Below, piece after piece: positions 18,144 to 26,977 of a stretch of 64,000 nucleotides of DNA. The DNA comes from Paracoccaceae bacterium (GTDB taxonomy: Bacteria; Pseudomonadota; Alphaproteobacteria; Rhodobacterales; Rhodobacteraceae): positions 1-64,000 of the forward strand of contig REER01000063.1 of NCBI GenBank assembly GCA_007694945.1, read 5' to 3'. Position 1 is the stretch's first letter. Every line of letters begins with the position of its first letter. The position numbers were made by a program, and so were the translations under genes. The notes beneath the pieces are model-generated. The model saw nothing but the letters and a program-made list of their open reading frames with translations, did not search any database and was not told the origin of the DNA.

Positions 18144-18583
18144 CAGACCACCAATACCGCCATGCGCCGAAGCGCGAGCAGGTAACCCAGCCCGCCACAG
18201 CCCGCAATCACCGCATCCGCACGCGCGCTGACATAGGAATGGTGCCGGAAGGCCTCGCGCTTGTGGATGTTCGACAGATGCACCTCTATCACCGGCCCCG
18301 CAAAGGCAGCAAGCGCATCGAGGATGGCGACCGATGTATGCGTATAGGCCGCCGGGTTGATGATGATCCCCTGCGCCTTCCCGCGTGCCGCCTGGATCAT
18401 GTCGACCAGCGCGCCTTCATGATTGCTCTGCAACAGATGCGTCTCGAGCCCCAACTCATGACCCAGCTCCGCACAGTCGCGCGCAATGTCGTCAAGCGTC
18501 TGATGGCCATAAATCTCGGGCTCGCGATGGCCCAGCAGGTTCAGATTGGGGCCGTTCAGGATATGGATCACTGGCTGTGTCAT
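18143..18583 (-). CDS. aroQ: type II 3-dehydroquinate dehydratase
   Basis: A 146-aa enzyme dehydrating 3-dehydroquinate to 3-dehydroshikimate in the shikimate pathway. The type II signature is intact: NGPNLNLLG at the N-terminus, catalytic Tyr in REPEIYG, the flexible lid with QSNHEG, His in NPAAYTHTS and the C-terminal HLSNIHKRE substrate-binding stretch. The length is typical. It heads a three-gene operon with two hydrolases, overlapping the next gene by one base. In many proteobacteria aroQ precedes accB-accC; that arrangement is not seen here. Confidence 0.93.
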   Translation of the reverse strand: MTQPVIHILNGPNLNLLGHREPEIYGHQTLDDIARDCAELGHELGLETHLLQSNHEGALVDMIQAARGKAQGIIINPAAYTHTSVAILDALAAFAGPVIEVHLSNIHKREAFRHHSYVSARADAVIAGCGGLGYLLALRRMAVLVV

Positions 18584-18776
18584 GCGCTGCCCTCGTTGCC
18601 TTTGATCAGTTTTGCCATGAACCCGCCTGCGAGAGAAGGCCTAGCGTGACGGGACGCCGCCCCCTGTCACCACACGGTTGCGCGATCTTGGCGCTGCGCT
18701 GCAGCATTTTCTCTTGCAGGACCGAAAAAGCAATGCGACGCTGATGCCGCACCGCAGCAACAAGAAGGCACCGCCC

Positions 18777-20153
18777 ATGTTCGGCATCCTCGTCATCGCC
18801 TGTGCGCTCGGCGCGCTGATGTATCTCGCCTATCGCGGGGTCAGCCTGCTGCTTCTGGCCCCCGCGCTCGCCCTCTTCGCCGTGTTCGCGGCACAGGGTG
18901 GCCCTGTGTTGGCAAGCTATACGCAGATTTTCATGGACGCTACCGGCGGTTTCATTATCCAGTTCTTCCCGCTCTTCCTGCTCGGCGCCGTGTTCGGCAA
19001 GCTGATGGAAGTCTCAGGCTCGGCCCGTGTGCTGGCAGACGGAATCATCCGCGGCCTTGGCGCGCGACGCGCAATCCTCGCCGTGATCCTCTCCTGCGCG
19101 GTGATGACCTATGGCGGCGTGTCGCTCTTCGTGGTGGCCTTTGCGGTCTGGCCGATAGCCTCGTCCCTGTTTCGTGAGGCCGATCTGCCCAAGGTGCTGA
19201 TCCCGGCGACCATCGCACTGGGGGCCTTCACATTCACCATGACCGCCCTGCCCGGCACACCCGCAATCCAGAACGCCATCCCGATGCCTTATTTCGGCAC
19301 CACGCCGTTCGCCGCGCCCGGTCTGGGGGTGCTGACCGCGCTCTTGATGCTCGGGCTGGGCTGGATCTGGCTGGAGCGCCGCGCCGCTGCAATCGGGCCG
19401 GGCTATGGCGCGACCGAAGACGACGAAGACGTACCCGAAGAGAGCCTGCCCAGCCTCGCGGCGGCAGCAGGCCCGCTGGTGCTGGTGCTGCTTCTCAATC
19501 TGACCTTCACCTTTGTCATCATCCCGCGTTTGGACACTGCCTTTCTTGCCGAGGAACTCTATGGCGAGACCGATATCGGAGCGCTGCGCGGGGTCTGGTC
19601 GATCATCGCCGCGCTGACATTCGCCTCGCTGTTTCTGGTCGCGCTGAACTGGGGCCGCCTGCGCAAGCGCCTCGGTACTGCGCTGGACGAGGGCGCGAAG
19701 GATTCGCTGCTCCCGATCTTCAACACGGCAAGCCTTGTCGGGTTTGGCGCGGTCATCGCGTCACTGGCGGGTTTCACGCTGATTCGCGACTGGGTGGTCA
19801 CGGTCGGCGGCGACAACCCGTTGATCTCGCTCGCCATCGGCACGAGCCTGCTTGCCGGCATGACGGGCTCGGCCTCGGGGGGCATGTCGATCGCGCTGTC
19901 CACGCTTGGCGAGACCTATCTGGAGATGGGACAGGCCGCGGGCATCTCGCCCGAACTGATGCACCGGGTCACGGCAGTCGCCACGGGCGGGCTGGACGCG
20001 CTGCCGCATAACGGGGCGGTCATCACGCTCTTGACGATCTGCGGGCTGACCCACCGCGAAGCCTATCGCGATATCGCCGTGGTCGCCGTGATCATCCCGA
20101 TCATCGCGCTTGTCGTGCTGGTGACACTGGGCACGATCTTAGGCAGTTTCTGA
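18777..20153 (+). CDS. GntP-family permease
   Basis: A 458-aa membrane transporter with about 12 segments. GntP-family landmarks are the FFPLFLLGAVFGKLME stretch, ALPGTPAIQNAIP and the late HNGAVITLLTICGLTHREAY block. These carriers import gluconate-like sugar acids or related organic acids by proton symport; the substrate is not shown by the sequence. The ATG at 18777 has AAGAAGG upstream and gives a natural hydrophobic N-terminus; a longer frame reaches 18678. It is monocistronic, divergent from aroQ and convergent with the PPOX gene. Confidence 0.83.
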   Translation: MFGILVIACALGALMYLAYRGVSLLLLAPALALFAVFAAQGGPVLASYTQIFMDATGGFIIQFFPLFLLGAVFGKLMEVSGSARVLADGIIRGLGARRAILAVILSCAVMTYGGVSLFVVAFAVWPIASSLFREADLPKVLIPATIALGAFTFTMTALPGTPAIQNAIPMPYFGTTPFAAPGLGVLTALLMLGLGWIWLERRAAAIGPGYGATEDDEDVPEESLPSLAAAAGPLVLVLLLNLTFTFVIIPRLDTAFLAEELYGETDIGALRGVWSIIAALTFASLFLVALNWGRLRKRLGTALDEGAKDSLLPIFNTASLVGFGAVIASLAGFTLIRDWVVTVGGDNPLISLAIGTSLLAGMTGSASGGMSIALSTLGETYLEMGQAAGISPELMHRVTAVATGGLDALPHNGAVITLLTICGLTHREAYRDIAVVAVIIPIIALVVLVTLGTILGSF

Positions 20154-20165
20154 CCAACCCGCTGT

Positions 20166-20187
20166 TTCATCTTGCCAAAAATACTCA
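20166..20187. repeat. 22-bp intergenic motif, copy 1
   Basis: Contains CATCTTGCCAAAAATACTC with two more matching bases before and one after; an identical 22-bp block is at 55795-55816. In both places, read on the minus strand (GAGTATTTTTGGCAAGATG), it lies 35-44 bases downstream of a minus-strand gene. Here that gene is the PPOX protein. I recall similar motifs in intergenic DNA of other Rhodobacterales, but cannot verify that here. Confidence 0.6.
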
Positions 20188-20230
20188 TTGCCCGGCCCGC
20201 GTCCCGGCACAGCGCATGCGGGTCAGGCCC

Positions 20231-20836
20231 TCACCACATCGTCTTTTCTGCCCGCGCCGCCCATTGCGCGTCATAACTGGCCCCGTCAAAGCCGCCTTGC
20301 GTGATTTCGCTCAGGATATCGCCCGCACTGGGCAGGCCCGCACTCTCGTTCTCTGGGGACCAGAGCCGCGAGCGGATCAACGCCCGGGCGCATTGGAAAT
20401 AGACCTCGGAAATCGCGAAGATGATGACCGAGCGCGGGGCCACACCCTTGCGCGCGAAACTGGCGCAGAGATCAGGCGCGGCGTTCAACCGCGCCTGCCC
20501 GTTCACCCGGATCACATTGGTCGAGCCCGACACGAAGAACATCAGCGCCGCACGCCCGTCGCTGACGATATTGCGCAGACAGTCCAGCCGGTTATTGCCG
20601 CGCCAGTCGGGGATCATCAGCGTCGCCGGGTCGGTCACGCGCACAACCGGCCCGTCATCACCGCGCGGGCTCGCCTGCACGCCCTTTGGCCCCGCAGTCG
20701 ACAGGATGCAGAAGCGCGAGTGTTCGATCCAGGCCTGATAGGCCGGGGTAAGGGCCGGGGTGACCTTTGTCAGCGACGCCTCGGAGGGCGCGTCGTAGAG
20801 CGCCTCCAGCGCCTCTATGGTTCGTATGTCGCTCAC
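20231..20836 (-). CDS. pyridoxamine 5'-phosphate oxidase family (FMN-binding) protein
   Basis: A 201-aa split-barrel flavoprotein of the PPOX family. Landmarks are FCILSTAGPKGVQASPRGD, the GNNRLDCLRNI helix and ALMFFVSG followed by IRVNGQARL. The overall pattern fits the subfamily related to mycobacterial MSMEG_1061-type proteins, which bind FMN or F420; the reaction is unknown. Its start overlaps the plsC stop by four bases, making it the last gene of ftsE-ftsX-plsC-PPOX. Nothing suggests a true PNP oxidase for B6 synthesis. Confidence 0.8.
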   Translation of the reverse strand: MSDIRTIEALEALYDAPSEASLTKVTPALTPAYQAWIEHSRFCILSTAGPKGVQASPRGDDGPVVRVTDPATLMIPDWRGNNRLDCLRNIVSDGRAALMFFVSGSTNVIRVNGQARLNAAPDLCASFARKGVAPRSVIIFAISEVYFQCARALIRSRLWSPENESAGLPSAGDILSEITQGGFDGASYDAQWAARAEKTMW

Positions 20837-21573
20837 GTTTTCCCTCCATCATACCCCGCCTCCTGCATCAGCCGGTTCGAGGCATCCTCGACCTGCTGCT
20901 CCAGCCTTTCCAGAAACACGCGTGGTTCCTCGCCTGCCTCGATCACCGGCAGAAACTCGACCACGGCCAGACCCGGCTTGCGATAGAGACCGTGGCGCGG
21001 CCAGAACACGCCGACATTGGTTGCCACGGGCACGCAATCCTGCCCGAGTTGCTCATAGAGCACCGCCGTGCCCACCTTGTAGGGCAGATGCGCGCCAGGG
21101 GCGACACGGGTGCCCTGCGGATAGATGATCAACTGCCCCGGCTCTCTCCAGCCATTCTTGACCGCCGCCACCATCTGTTTGATCGCCTGTCCGCGCTTGC
21201 CCCTGTCCACGGGCACGCAACCGAGGCGCAGCGCATACCAGCCGAAAATCGGCGCGTATTTGAGCTGTTTCTTCATGATGAAGCGCGGGCGAGGCAGGGC
21301 ACCGAAGATGATCAGAATGTCGAAAAAGGACTGATGCTTGGCCGCGACCAGAACCGCACCATCGGGCACCTCACCGCGCACTTCCGAGCGCAGCCCGACC
21401 ATCCAGGCCGCCGACCAGCGCACATAGCGGCAATAGGTATGGCAGGCGCGCAGTGCCATGTCGCGCCGGGTGATAGCGAAGGGCAGAAACACGATCGCAA
21501 GCACCACCATCGCCAGATACATCTGCACGATGAAGACCAGGGACCGGACCATCTGGACAGGATTGCGCGTCAT
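20833..21573 (-). CDS. plsC: 1-acyl-sn-glycerol-3-phosphate acyltransferase
   Basis: A 246-aa membrane acyltransferase adding the second acyl chain to lysophosphatidic acid in phospholipid synthesis. Motif I is H80-QSFF-D85 and motif III is YPQGTR, with Gln where E. coli has Glu. An N-terminal membrane segment (about 10-32) anchors it. It overlaps ftsX by four bases upstream and the PPOX gene by four bases downstream. The link to ftsEX joins membrane lipid supply to division genes in one transcript. Confidence 0.88.
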   Translation of the reverse strand: MTRNPVQMVRSLVFIVQMYLAMVVLAIVFLPFAITRRDMALRACHTYCRYVRWSAAWMVGLRSEVRGEVPDGAVLVAAKHQSFFDILIIFGALPRPRFIMKKQLKYAPIFGWYALRLGCVPVDRGKRGQAIKQMVAAVKNGWREPGQLIIYPQGTRVAPGAHLPYKVGTAVLYEQLGQDCVPVATNVGVFWPRHGLYRKPGLAVVEFLPVIEAGEEPRVFLERLEQQVEDASNRLMQEAGYDGGKT

Positions 21574-22442
21574 GTCACCTCTCTGAGAAGCTTGAAAGCC
21601 GTTGCCATACTGGCCGCCCAGGCCAGCACCATGGCCAATGGTGGAATGGCAAGCGGCAGCAGCCAGCCCGCGCCTGAGAAACCCAGCCCCGAGAGCAGAT
21701 GCACATTTCCGCCCGCCTCGGGTAGGGCACGCAGGGCCAGCATTCCCAGTGCGGTGCCGGCCGCCGCGCCGATGAAGGCGCGGCTCGAAATTCGGCGCAC
21801 GAAAGCCAGCGCAATGAAACGATCACGCGCGCCCACGAGCCGCAGCACGCGGATCACCTGCCCGTTCGAGGCCAGCGCCGCGCTGGAGGCCAGCACGACG
21901 ATCGCTGCCGTGACGCCCCCGATGAGCCCCAACGACACGAGTGCGAAGGCGCGTAACCGTCCCGCCGCCTCGGCCAGCGGGCGCCGCCAACGGGTGTGAT
22001 CGTCGAAGACAGCGCCGGGGGCCTCGGCAGCAAGCCGCAGGCGCAGGCCCTGACGGTCGGGACCCTCTTCGGTCTCGGTCAGTTCGATCAGGCGCGGCAG
22101 CGGCAGAGCATCGAGTGGCAGGTCAGGGCCAAGCCAGGCTTCAAGCAGTGCCGCCTGTTCCGCCGCGACCATGACATTCGCTTCAGCTATGCCAGGCGTA
22201 GTGCGCAACACTTCAAGCACGATCGCGGTCTGCGCCTCGATCTCCTCCGGCGGGGCCGAGATGCGCACTGTGGCCGTCTGCGCCAGCGCCGCACTCCAAT
22301 TCCGGGCAAGCTGGGCCGAGGTGACAGAAAGTGCCAGTGCGAATACCGCCAGAAAGGCCATCGCACTGGCACTAAGCAAGACCAGCCAGACCGATTGCCC
22401 CCGGTTCGGCACCACCAGTCGGGAAATTTCGCGCGCGCTCAC
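21570..22442 (-). CDS. ftsX: cell division protein FtsX
   Basis: A 290-aa permease-like divisome protein. It has an N-terminal cytoplasmic and membrane segment (about 15-42), a periplasmic domain (about 43-160) and three further membrane segments, the usual four-helix FtsX layout. FtsX is driven by FtsE and transmits ATP hydrolysis to periplasmic murein hydrolase activators. Sequence conservation outside the C-terminal part is low, as normal for this family. It overlaps ftsE by four bases and plsC by four. Confidence 0.87.
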   Translation of the reverse strand: MSAREISRLVVPNRGQSVWLVLLSASAMAFLAVFALALSVTSAQLARNWSAALAQTATVRISAPPEEIEAQTAIVLEVLRTTPGIAEANVMVAAEQAALLEAWLGPDLPLDALPLPRLIELTETEEGPDRQGLRLRLAAEAPGAVFDDHTRWRRPLAEAAGRLRAFALVSLGLIGGVTAAIVVLASSAALASNGQVIRVLRLVGARDRFIALAFVRRISSRAFIGAAAGTALGMLALRALPEAGGNVHLLSGLGFSGAGWLLPLAIPPLAMVLAWAASMATAFKLLREVT

Positions 22443-23110
22443 AGGTCAGCCCCCGCGATTTGCAGACGCCGTCCTGCAATGCGCATCACACGCGCATTCA
22501 CCTGCGCCTTGGCGAAGCGGATCAATTGCAGGTCATGGGTCGCAATCAATACAGCGGTCCCCATGCGGTTCAACTCGATCATAAGCATCATCAGGCGCTG
22601 CGACATTTCCCAGTCCAGATTGCCCGTTGGCTCATCGGCCAACAGAACATTGGGCGCTGCAATGATGGCGCGCGCCAGCGCTGCGCGCTGGCGTTCCCCG
22701 CCCGAGAGCGTCGGCGGCAGGGCCTCGGCTTGCTCACCCAGCCCTACCCAGCCCAGCAGATCGGAAAGATCGGCTTCGCGCAACGGACGACCGGTTGCAG
22801 TAAGCGGCAAACCGACATTCTGCTCAACACTCAGATGGTCGAGAAACTGGCAATCCTGATGCACCACCCCGATACGCTCGCGCGTCTCGGCCAGCGCATC
22901 GCGCGAGAGCGTCCGCACATCGCGGTCCATCAGGCGAACAACGCCGAAGGACGGCAACAATTCGCCATAGCACAGCTTGAGGAAAGTGCTTTTGCCCGCG
23001 CCTGAAGGACCCGTCAGGAAATGAAAACTGCCGGGTTCCAAGCGGACCGAGACCTCGCGGAACAGTGGCCCGCCACCATAATCATGCGCAACATCCTCGA
23101 ATGCGATCAT
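22439..23110 (-). CDS. ftsE: cell division ATP-binding protein FtsE
   Basis: A 223-aa ABC ATPase. Walker A is GPSGAGKST, the Q-loop lies in VVHQDCQFLDH, the signature is LSGGERQRAALARA and Walker B is VLLADEPTGNLD, followed by a switch His in IATHD. The length is typical of FtsE (222 aa in E. coli). The ATG at 23110 with GGAG upstream is preferred; the longer frame needs a TTG. It is first in ftsE-ftsX-plsC-PPOX, divergent from the zinc-ribbon gene over about 190 bases that must hold both promoters. Confidence 0.9.
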   Translation of the reverse strand: MIAFEDVAHDYGGGPLFREVSVRLEPGSFHFLTGPSGAGKSTFLKLCYGELLPSFGVVRLMDRDVRTLSRDALAETRERIGVVHQDCQFLDHLSVEQNVGLPLTATGRPLREADLSDLLGWVGLGEQAEALPPTLSGGERQRAALARAIIAAPNVLLADEPTGNLDWEMSQRLMMLMIELNRMGTAVLIATHDLQLIRFAKAQVNARVMRIAGRRLQIAGADL

Positions 23111-23297
23111 GACCACTCCAGTCTGGCACGGCAAAACAGCAATGGACTGCCCTGAAATTGGAACATGTAAGACATGATCTGCGGCCGCATTCGAGTGAGG
23201 GTTAATAGAATTTGCGTTTTTCAGACTGCTTGCTACAACATAACAGCGAAAGCTCCAATGCCCTCAATGCCCCTCGTCCCAGTGTCCGGGTGTCAAG

Positions 23298-24053
23298 ATG
23301 CGAATAACCTGCCCGAACTGTTCGGCTCAATATGAGATCGACGCCAGCCTCCTGCCTGACGAAGGCCGAGAGGTGCAATGCTCGGCCTGTTCGCATGTCT
23401 GGTTCCAAACCGGTCCACGCGCAGCCTCGCCAGCTCCGCCTCCTGCCCCCGTCGCTCCAGAGCCCAGTCCAACCACCACGGTCGAAATTGACACTGACGG
23501 GGCAGAGACGGATCACTCTCCGGCAGTATCGCAGGTCGCGCCGCAACCGGCACCAAAGCCCGTGGATGAAAAGGTGCTGGGAATTCTGCGCGAGGAAGCC
23601 GCTTTCGAGGCCGAGGCCCGCGCGCGCGATGCCGAGCGCCTGGAGTCGCAGCCCGAGCTTGGTCTGCAGGGCAGCGCGCCATGGCCGAGGACACCTGGTG
23701 CTGAACCCGAACCCGAAACCGTGCCTGTCGAGCCCCAGAAAGGCGGGCGGGACCCGGTCGCGCAAGCGGCGTTTCCCGATATCGAGGATATCAGCGCGAC
23801 CCTGGAGCCGATTAAATCGAAGCGCAAGACCGATGAGGGCCAGATAGACCTGCCCGCCACTGCGCAGGAGCGTAATCGCAGCTTTCTGCGCGGGCTGGTG
23901 ATCCCTATTGCGCTGGGGATAGTCCTTATCGCGCTCTACGTCGCGGCCCCCCAGCTCAGCGCAAGCCTGCCTGCGCTTGAACCCGCGCTGACTTCCTATG
24001 TCGGCTTGGTGGACGGGCTGCGGATGAGCCTTGCGGAGATGATCGGGCGATAA
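23298..24053 (+). CDS. MJ0042-type zinc-ribbon membrane protein
   Basis: A 251-aa protein. The first 40 residues form a zinc ribbon (CPNC at 5-8, CSAC about 28-31) of the MJ0042 family. A long acidic, proline-rich middle follows, then one membrane segment (about 195-220, LVIPIALGIVLIALYVA) and a short periplasmic tail. Genes of this type next to ftsEX are common in alphaproteobacteria. Their function is unknown; the ribbon at the extreme N-terminus and single anchor suggest a cytoplasmic binding module tied to the membrane. Confidence 0.8.
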   Translation: MRITCPNCSAQYEIDASLLPDEGREVQCSACSHVWFQTGPRAASPAPPPAPVAPEPSPTTTVEIDTDGAETDHSPAVSQVAPQPAPKPVDEKVLGILREEAAFEAEARARDAERLESQPELGLQGSAPWPRTPGAEPEPETVPVEPQKGGRDPVAQAAFPDIEDISATLEPIKSKRKTDEGQIDLPATAQERNRSFLRGLVIPIALGIVLIALYVAAPQLSASLPALEPALTSYVGLVDGLRMSLAEMIGR

Positions 24054-24129
24054 CTGCGCTGGTTGCCTGACGGAATGTGCGGCCCTCAAAACCGGCTTCG
24101 GTCTATTGAGCTATTACCAGAAAGCCCGG

Positions 24130-26304
24130 TCAGTTGCTCCCGAAGATTGAGCCCAGAACACCCCGGATCGCTTCGTCCAGCGATGAGCCGCCCCGGTCCT
24201 GACGCGCGGGCGCCTGCGCTTGCGTTGCCATCGGTGGCGTTTCCGGCGCATCCAGCACCGGGCGTTGTGGTTCGAGCATCGGCAGAGGCCGTGGGCTTTG
24301 GCCACGGTGCACACGCTGCATGGTTTCACGCCAGATCTCGGCGGGCAGGCCACCACCGGTCACACCACGTAGCGGTGAATTGTCGTCATAGCCCATCCAG
24401 ACCCCGGTGACATAATCCGCCGTATATCCGATAAACCACGCATCTCGCGCAGCCTGCGTGGTACCAGTCTTCCCCGCCACCTGCCAGCCATCGAGCCGCG
24501 CGCGCCCGCCCGTGCCCTCTGCCACTACACGGGTCATCATCCATGTCAGCACCTGGGCTGAACGCTCCGAGATCACGCGCTCGCCCATCCCGTCCGATGT
24601 GCTGAAAAGCGGCGTCTTCTCGCCCAGCAACGACAGTTCCTCGATCCCAAAGGGCCGCACCGCCTGCCCACCATTCAGGATACCGGCATAGGCGGCGGTC
24701 ATCTCGAGCAGGCTGGCTTCGGAGGCACCCAGCGCCAGTGCAGGCCCCTCGGCCAGATCGCTGTGCAGCCCGAACATATTGGCCACCTCGCGCACCTGCG
24801 CCCGGCCCATCGCTTCGGAGATGCGCACCGCAGGCGTATTGAGCGAACGCGCCAGCGCCTCGGTCAGGGTCACGAAGCCATGAAACTGATTGTCATAGTT
24901 GCGCGGCGACCACGGGCCGGAGCCGGGAATATTTATGGTCAGCGGCGCGTCCTCGACGATGTCGAAAGGCTCGAACCCGTTTTCCAGCGCGGCCGCATAC
25001 AGGAAGGGCTTGAAGGCCGACCCAGTCTGCCGCTGGGCCTGGCTGGCACGGTTGAACCCGCCGACCGACGGGCTGCGCCCACCCACCATGCCGCGCACGG
25101 CACCATCGGCCGACATCACGACCACAGCGACTTCGGCTTCGGACCCCTCACGCACCCGCGTATCGAAGACATGGCGCACGGCCTCTTCTGCGCCGTTCTG
25201 AATTTCCGGATCGAACGTGGTGCGCATCAGCACATCTTCGGTGGTGTTGCGCGTCAAGTAAGCGGGGCCGGACCGCATCAGCCAGTCTGCGAAATGGATA
25301 CCGCGCTGCGATTCGGCCTGTTGCGAGAGTGTCGCCGGGAAAGCACGCGCCTCGACCACCTCGTATTCGGTCAGATAGCCCTGTTCGGCCATCAGACCGA
25401 TCACGACATTGGCCCGAGCCTGGGCGCGGGCGAGGTTGCGGGTAGGCGCAAAATTTGAGGGCGCGACCAGTAGCCCCGCGAGCATCGCGGCCTCTGCGGG
25501 GCCGAGGTCATTGGCCGAGCGGCTGAAATAGCGCTGCGCCGCGGCCTCAAAACCGCGCGCGCCCGCACCGAGAAAAGCGCGGTTCATGTAGATGGTCAGG
25601 ATCTCGTCCTTGGAGAATTTTGCCTCCAGCGCGAAGGCGAACGGCAACTCCTGAATCTTGCGCCAGACGGTGCCCCGACGGCAGTCGGCTTCATACGCGG
25701 CCTCGGAAGCCCATTGCTCGGGGTCGAATTCGACACCGAGGCAGAGCAGTTTCGCCACCTGCTGCGTAATGGTCGAGCCACCGGCGCCGGAAAAGGCTCC
25801 GCGCCCCGATTGCAGGTTGGAACGGATTGCGCCTGCGATGCCGCGCGGGCTGATCCCGAGATGGCGGTAGAAGCGGCGGTCTTCGGTGGCGATGATCGCA
25901 TTCTTAAGATGCGGCGAGACAGTGTCGGCAGTAATCACTCCGCCAAAGGTTTCGCCACGCCATGCAAAGACCGAGCCATCGGCGTCCATCATCGTGACCG
26001 ACCCGCGCGCGCGGGCGTCGAGCAGATCGCCAAGCGGTGGCATGCTGATGTAGAAATAGGCTGTCGCGAGAAACAGAAGCACAGCAATCGTCGCCCCAAG
26101 GCGCCATGTCACGCCCCAGATGATGCGCCATACAAAGCTGACAAAGCCAGTGACGAGCCGCACAACGATATTGCCGCCGCGTTTGCGGGGCGCCTCGCGT
26201 CGCGTGGCCGCCCGGCGCTGCGGTGCCGCTTTCGCCTTTCTGGAAGGTTTCAGATCGCGACGATCGGCGACCAATCGTCGACCACCCTTTGCAGAGTTTT
26301 TCAT
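24130..26304 (-). CDS. class A penicillin-binding protein (PBP1A family)
   Basis: A 724-aa bifunctional peptidoglycan synthase. It has a basic cytoplasmic tail (1-50), a membrane segment (about 60-90), a GT51 glycosyltransferase domain with catalytic Glu in ATEDRRFYRHLG and later AGLLVAPSNFAPTRN, then a transpeptidase domain with Ser-x-x-Lys in GSAFKP, Ser-x-Asn in RSLNTP and KTGTTQ. A short Pro/Gln-rich tail ends the protein. It is monocistronic and convergent with the zinc-ribbon gene. The GGGCAAGAG before the ATG supports the start. Confidence 0.9.
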   Translation of the reverse strand: MKNSAKGGRRLVADRRDLKPSRKAKAAPQRRAATRREAPRKRGGNIVVRLVTGFVSFVWRIIWGVTWRLGATIAVLLFLATAYFYISMPPLGDLLDARARGSVTMMDADGSVFAWRGETFGGVITADTVSPHLKNAIIATEDRRFYRHLGISPRGIAGAIRSNLQSGRGAFSGAGGSTITQQVAKLLCLGVEFDPEQWASEAAYEADCRRGTVWRKIQELPFAFALEAKFSKDEILTIYMNRAFLGAGARGFEAAAQRYFSRSANDLGPAEAAMLAGLLVAPSNFAPTRNLARAQARANVVIGLMAEQGYLTEYEVVEARAFPATLSQQAESQRGIHFADWLMRSGPAYLTRNTTEDVLMRTTFDPEIQNGAEEAVRHVFDTRVREGSEAEVAVVVMSADGAVRGMVGGRSPSVGGFNRASQAQRQTGSAFKPFLYAAALENGFEPFDIVEDAPLTINIPGSGPWSPRNYDNQFHGFVTLTEALARSLNTPAVRISEAMGRAQVREVANMFGLHSDLAEGPALALGASEASLLEMTAAYAGILNGGQAVRPFGIEELSLLGEKTPLFSTSDGMGERVISERSAQVLTWMMTRVVAEGTGGRARLDGWQVAGKTGTTQAARDAWFIGYTADYVTGVWMGYDDNSPLRGVTGGGLPAEIWRETMQRVHRGQSPRPLPMLEPQRPVLDAPETPPMATQAQAPARQDRGGSSLDEAIRGVLGSIFGSN

Positions 26305-26607
26305 CTCTTGCCCTGTTCTCGTCGCGATGTCTGCCCGACCCGCCTGACTGGTTACTGCCTCTCTTTTGCCATTCCCGAGGCGAAAACACCACTGCCTTTG
26401 GGCCAGCTTACCCGGTTGTGACCTATTGGCGCGATCCCGCTAGCGCATAATTTTTATGCAGTGACTATTTTTTTTGCACATTTATTTCCATTTTGCCGCA
26501 ACAGCTCCCGCCGCGACGCAGCAAGATGTTGAGACTCACCGCCAGCCCACTCCTGATTATGAGCGTGCGACCAGATGGACACTCGCTCGAGAGAAAGGGG
26601 ATGACCT
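26305..26607. promoter_or_regulatory. 303-base divergent control region, PBP1A / glnK
   Basis: No protein-coding frame is supported here. The region is AT-richer than its surroundings, especially 26445-26500, and should carry the promoters of the PBP1A gene and of glnK-amtB. A 15-bp palindrome at 26445-26459 is the clearest structure. A run of eight T lies just after it. No good sigma-54 -24/-12 pair was recognised. Confidence 0.5.
26445..26459. promoter_or_regulatory. palindrome upstream of glnK-amtB
   Basis: GCATAA and TTATGC flank three T bases, about 150 bases before the glnK start. NtrC sites also have the GC-N11-GC outline seen here, and glnK-amtB is a classical NtrC target, but the match to the NtrC consensus is partial. 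It may equally serve another regulator or the divergent PBP1A promoter. Confidence 0.35.
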
Positions 26608-26946
26608 GTGAAATACATCATAGCGGCAATCAAACCGTTCAAACTTGAAGAGGTCCGCGAAGCGCTGACAGCGATCGGCGTGCGCGGGATGATGGTAACG
26701 GAAATAAAGGGCTTCGGGGCACAGTCGGGCCATACCGAGATCTATCGCGGTGCCGAATATGCCGTGAATTTCGTGCCCAAGCTGAAGCTGGAAATCGCGG
26801 TTTCGGACGCGATGACCGATCAGGTTGTCGAGACACTGCAGAAGACCGCGCGCACCGACAAGATCGGTGACGGCAAGGTGTTCGTGCTCGATCTGCAGGC
26901 CGCCACGCGCGTGCGGACAGGTGAAACCGGGGATGACGCGCTCTGA
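26608..26946 (+). CDS. glnK: nitrogen regulatory protein P-II (GlnK)
   Basis: A 112-aa PII signalling protein that binds ATP, ADP and 2-oxoglutarate and controls AmtB and nitrogen regulators. The uridylylated Tyr51 is present in IYRGAEYAV, the T-loop is intact (TEIKGFGAQSGHTE), and the C-terminal signature reads TDKIGDGKVFVLD. It uses a GTG start at 26608 with AGAAAGGGG just upstream. It lies 31 bases before amtB, the standard glnK-amtB operon, hence GlnK rather than GlnB. Confidence 0.93.
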   Translation: MKYIIAAIKPFKLEEVREALTAIGVRGMMVTEIKGFGAQSGHTEIYRGAEYAVNFVPKLKLEIAVSDAMTDQVVETLQKTARTDKIGDGKVFVLDLQAATRVRTGETGDDAL

Positions 26947-26977
26947 GAGCGTGGGCGAGATAATTCAGAGAGGACCA

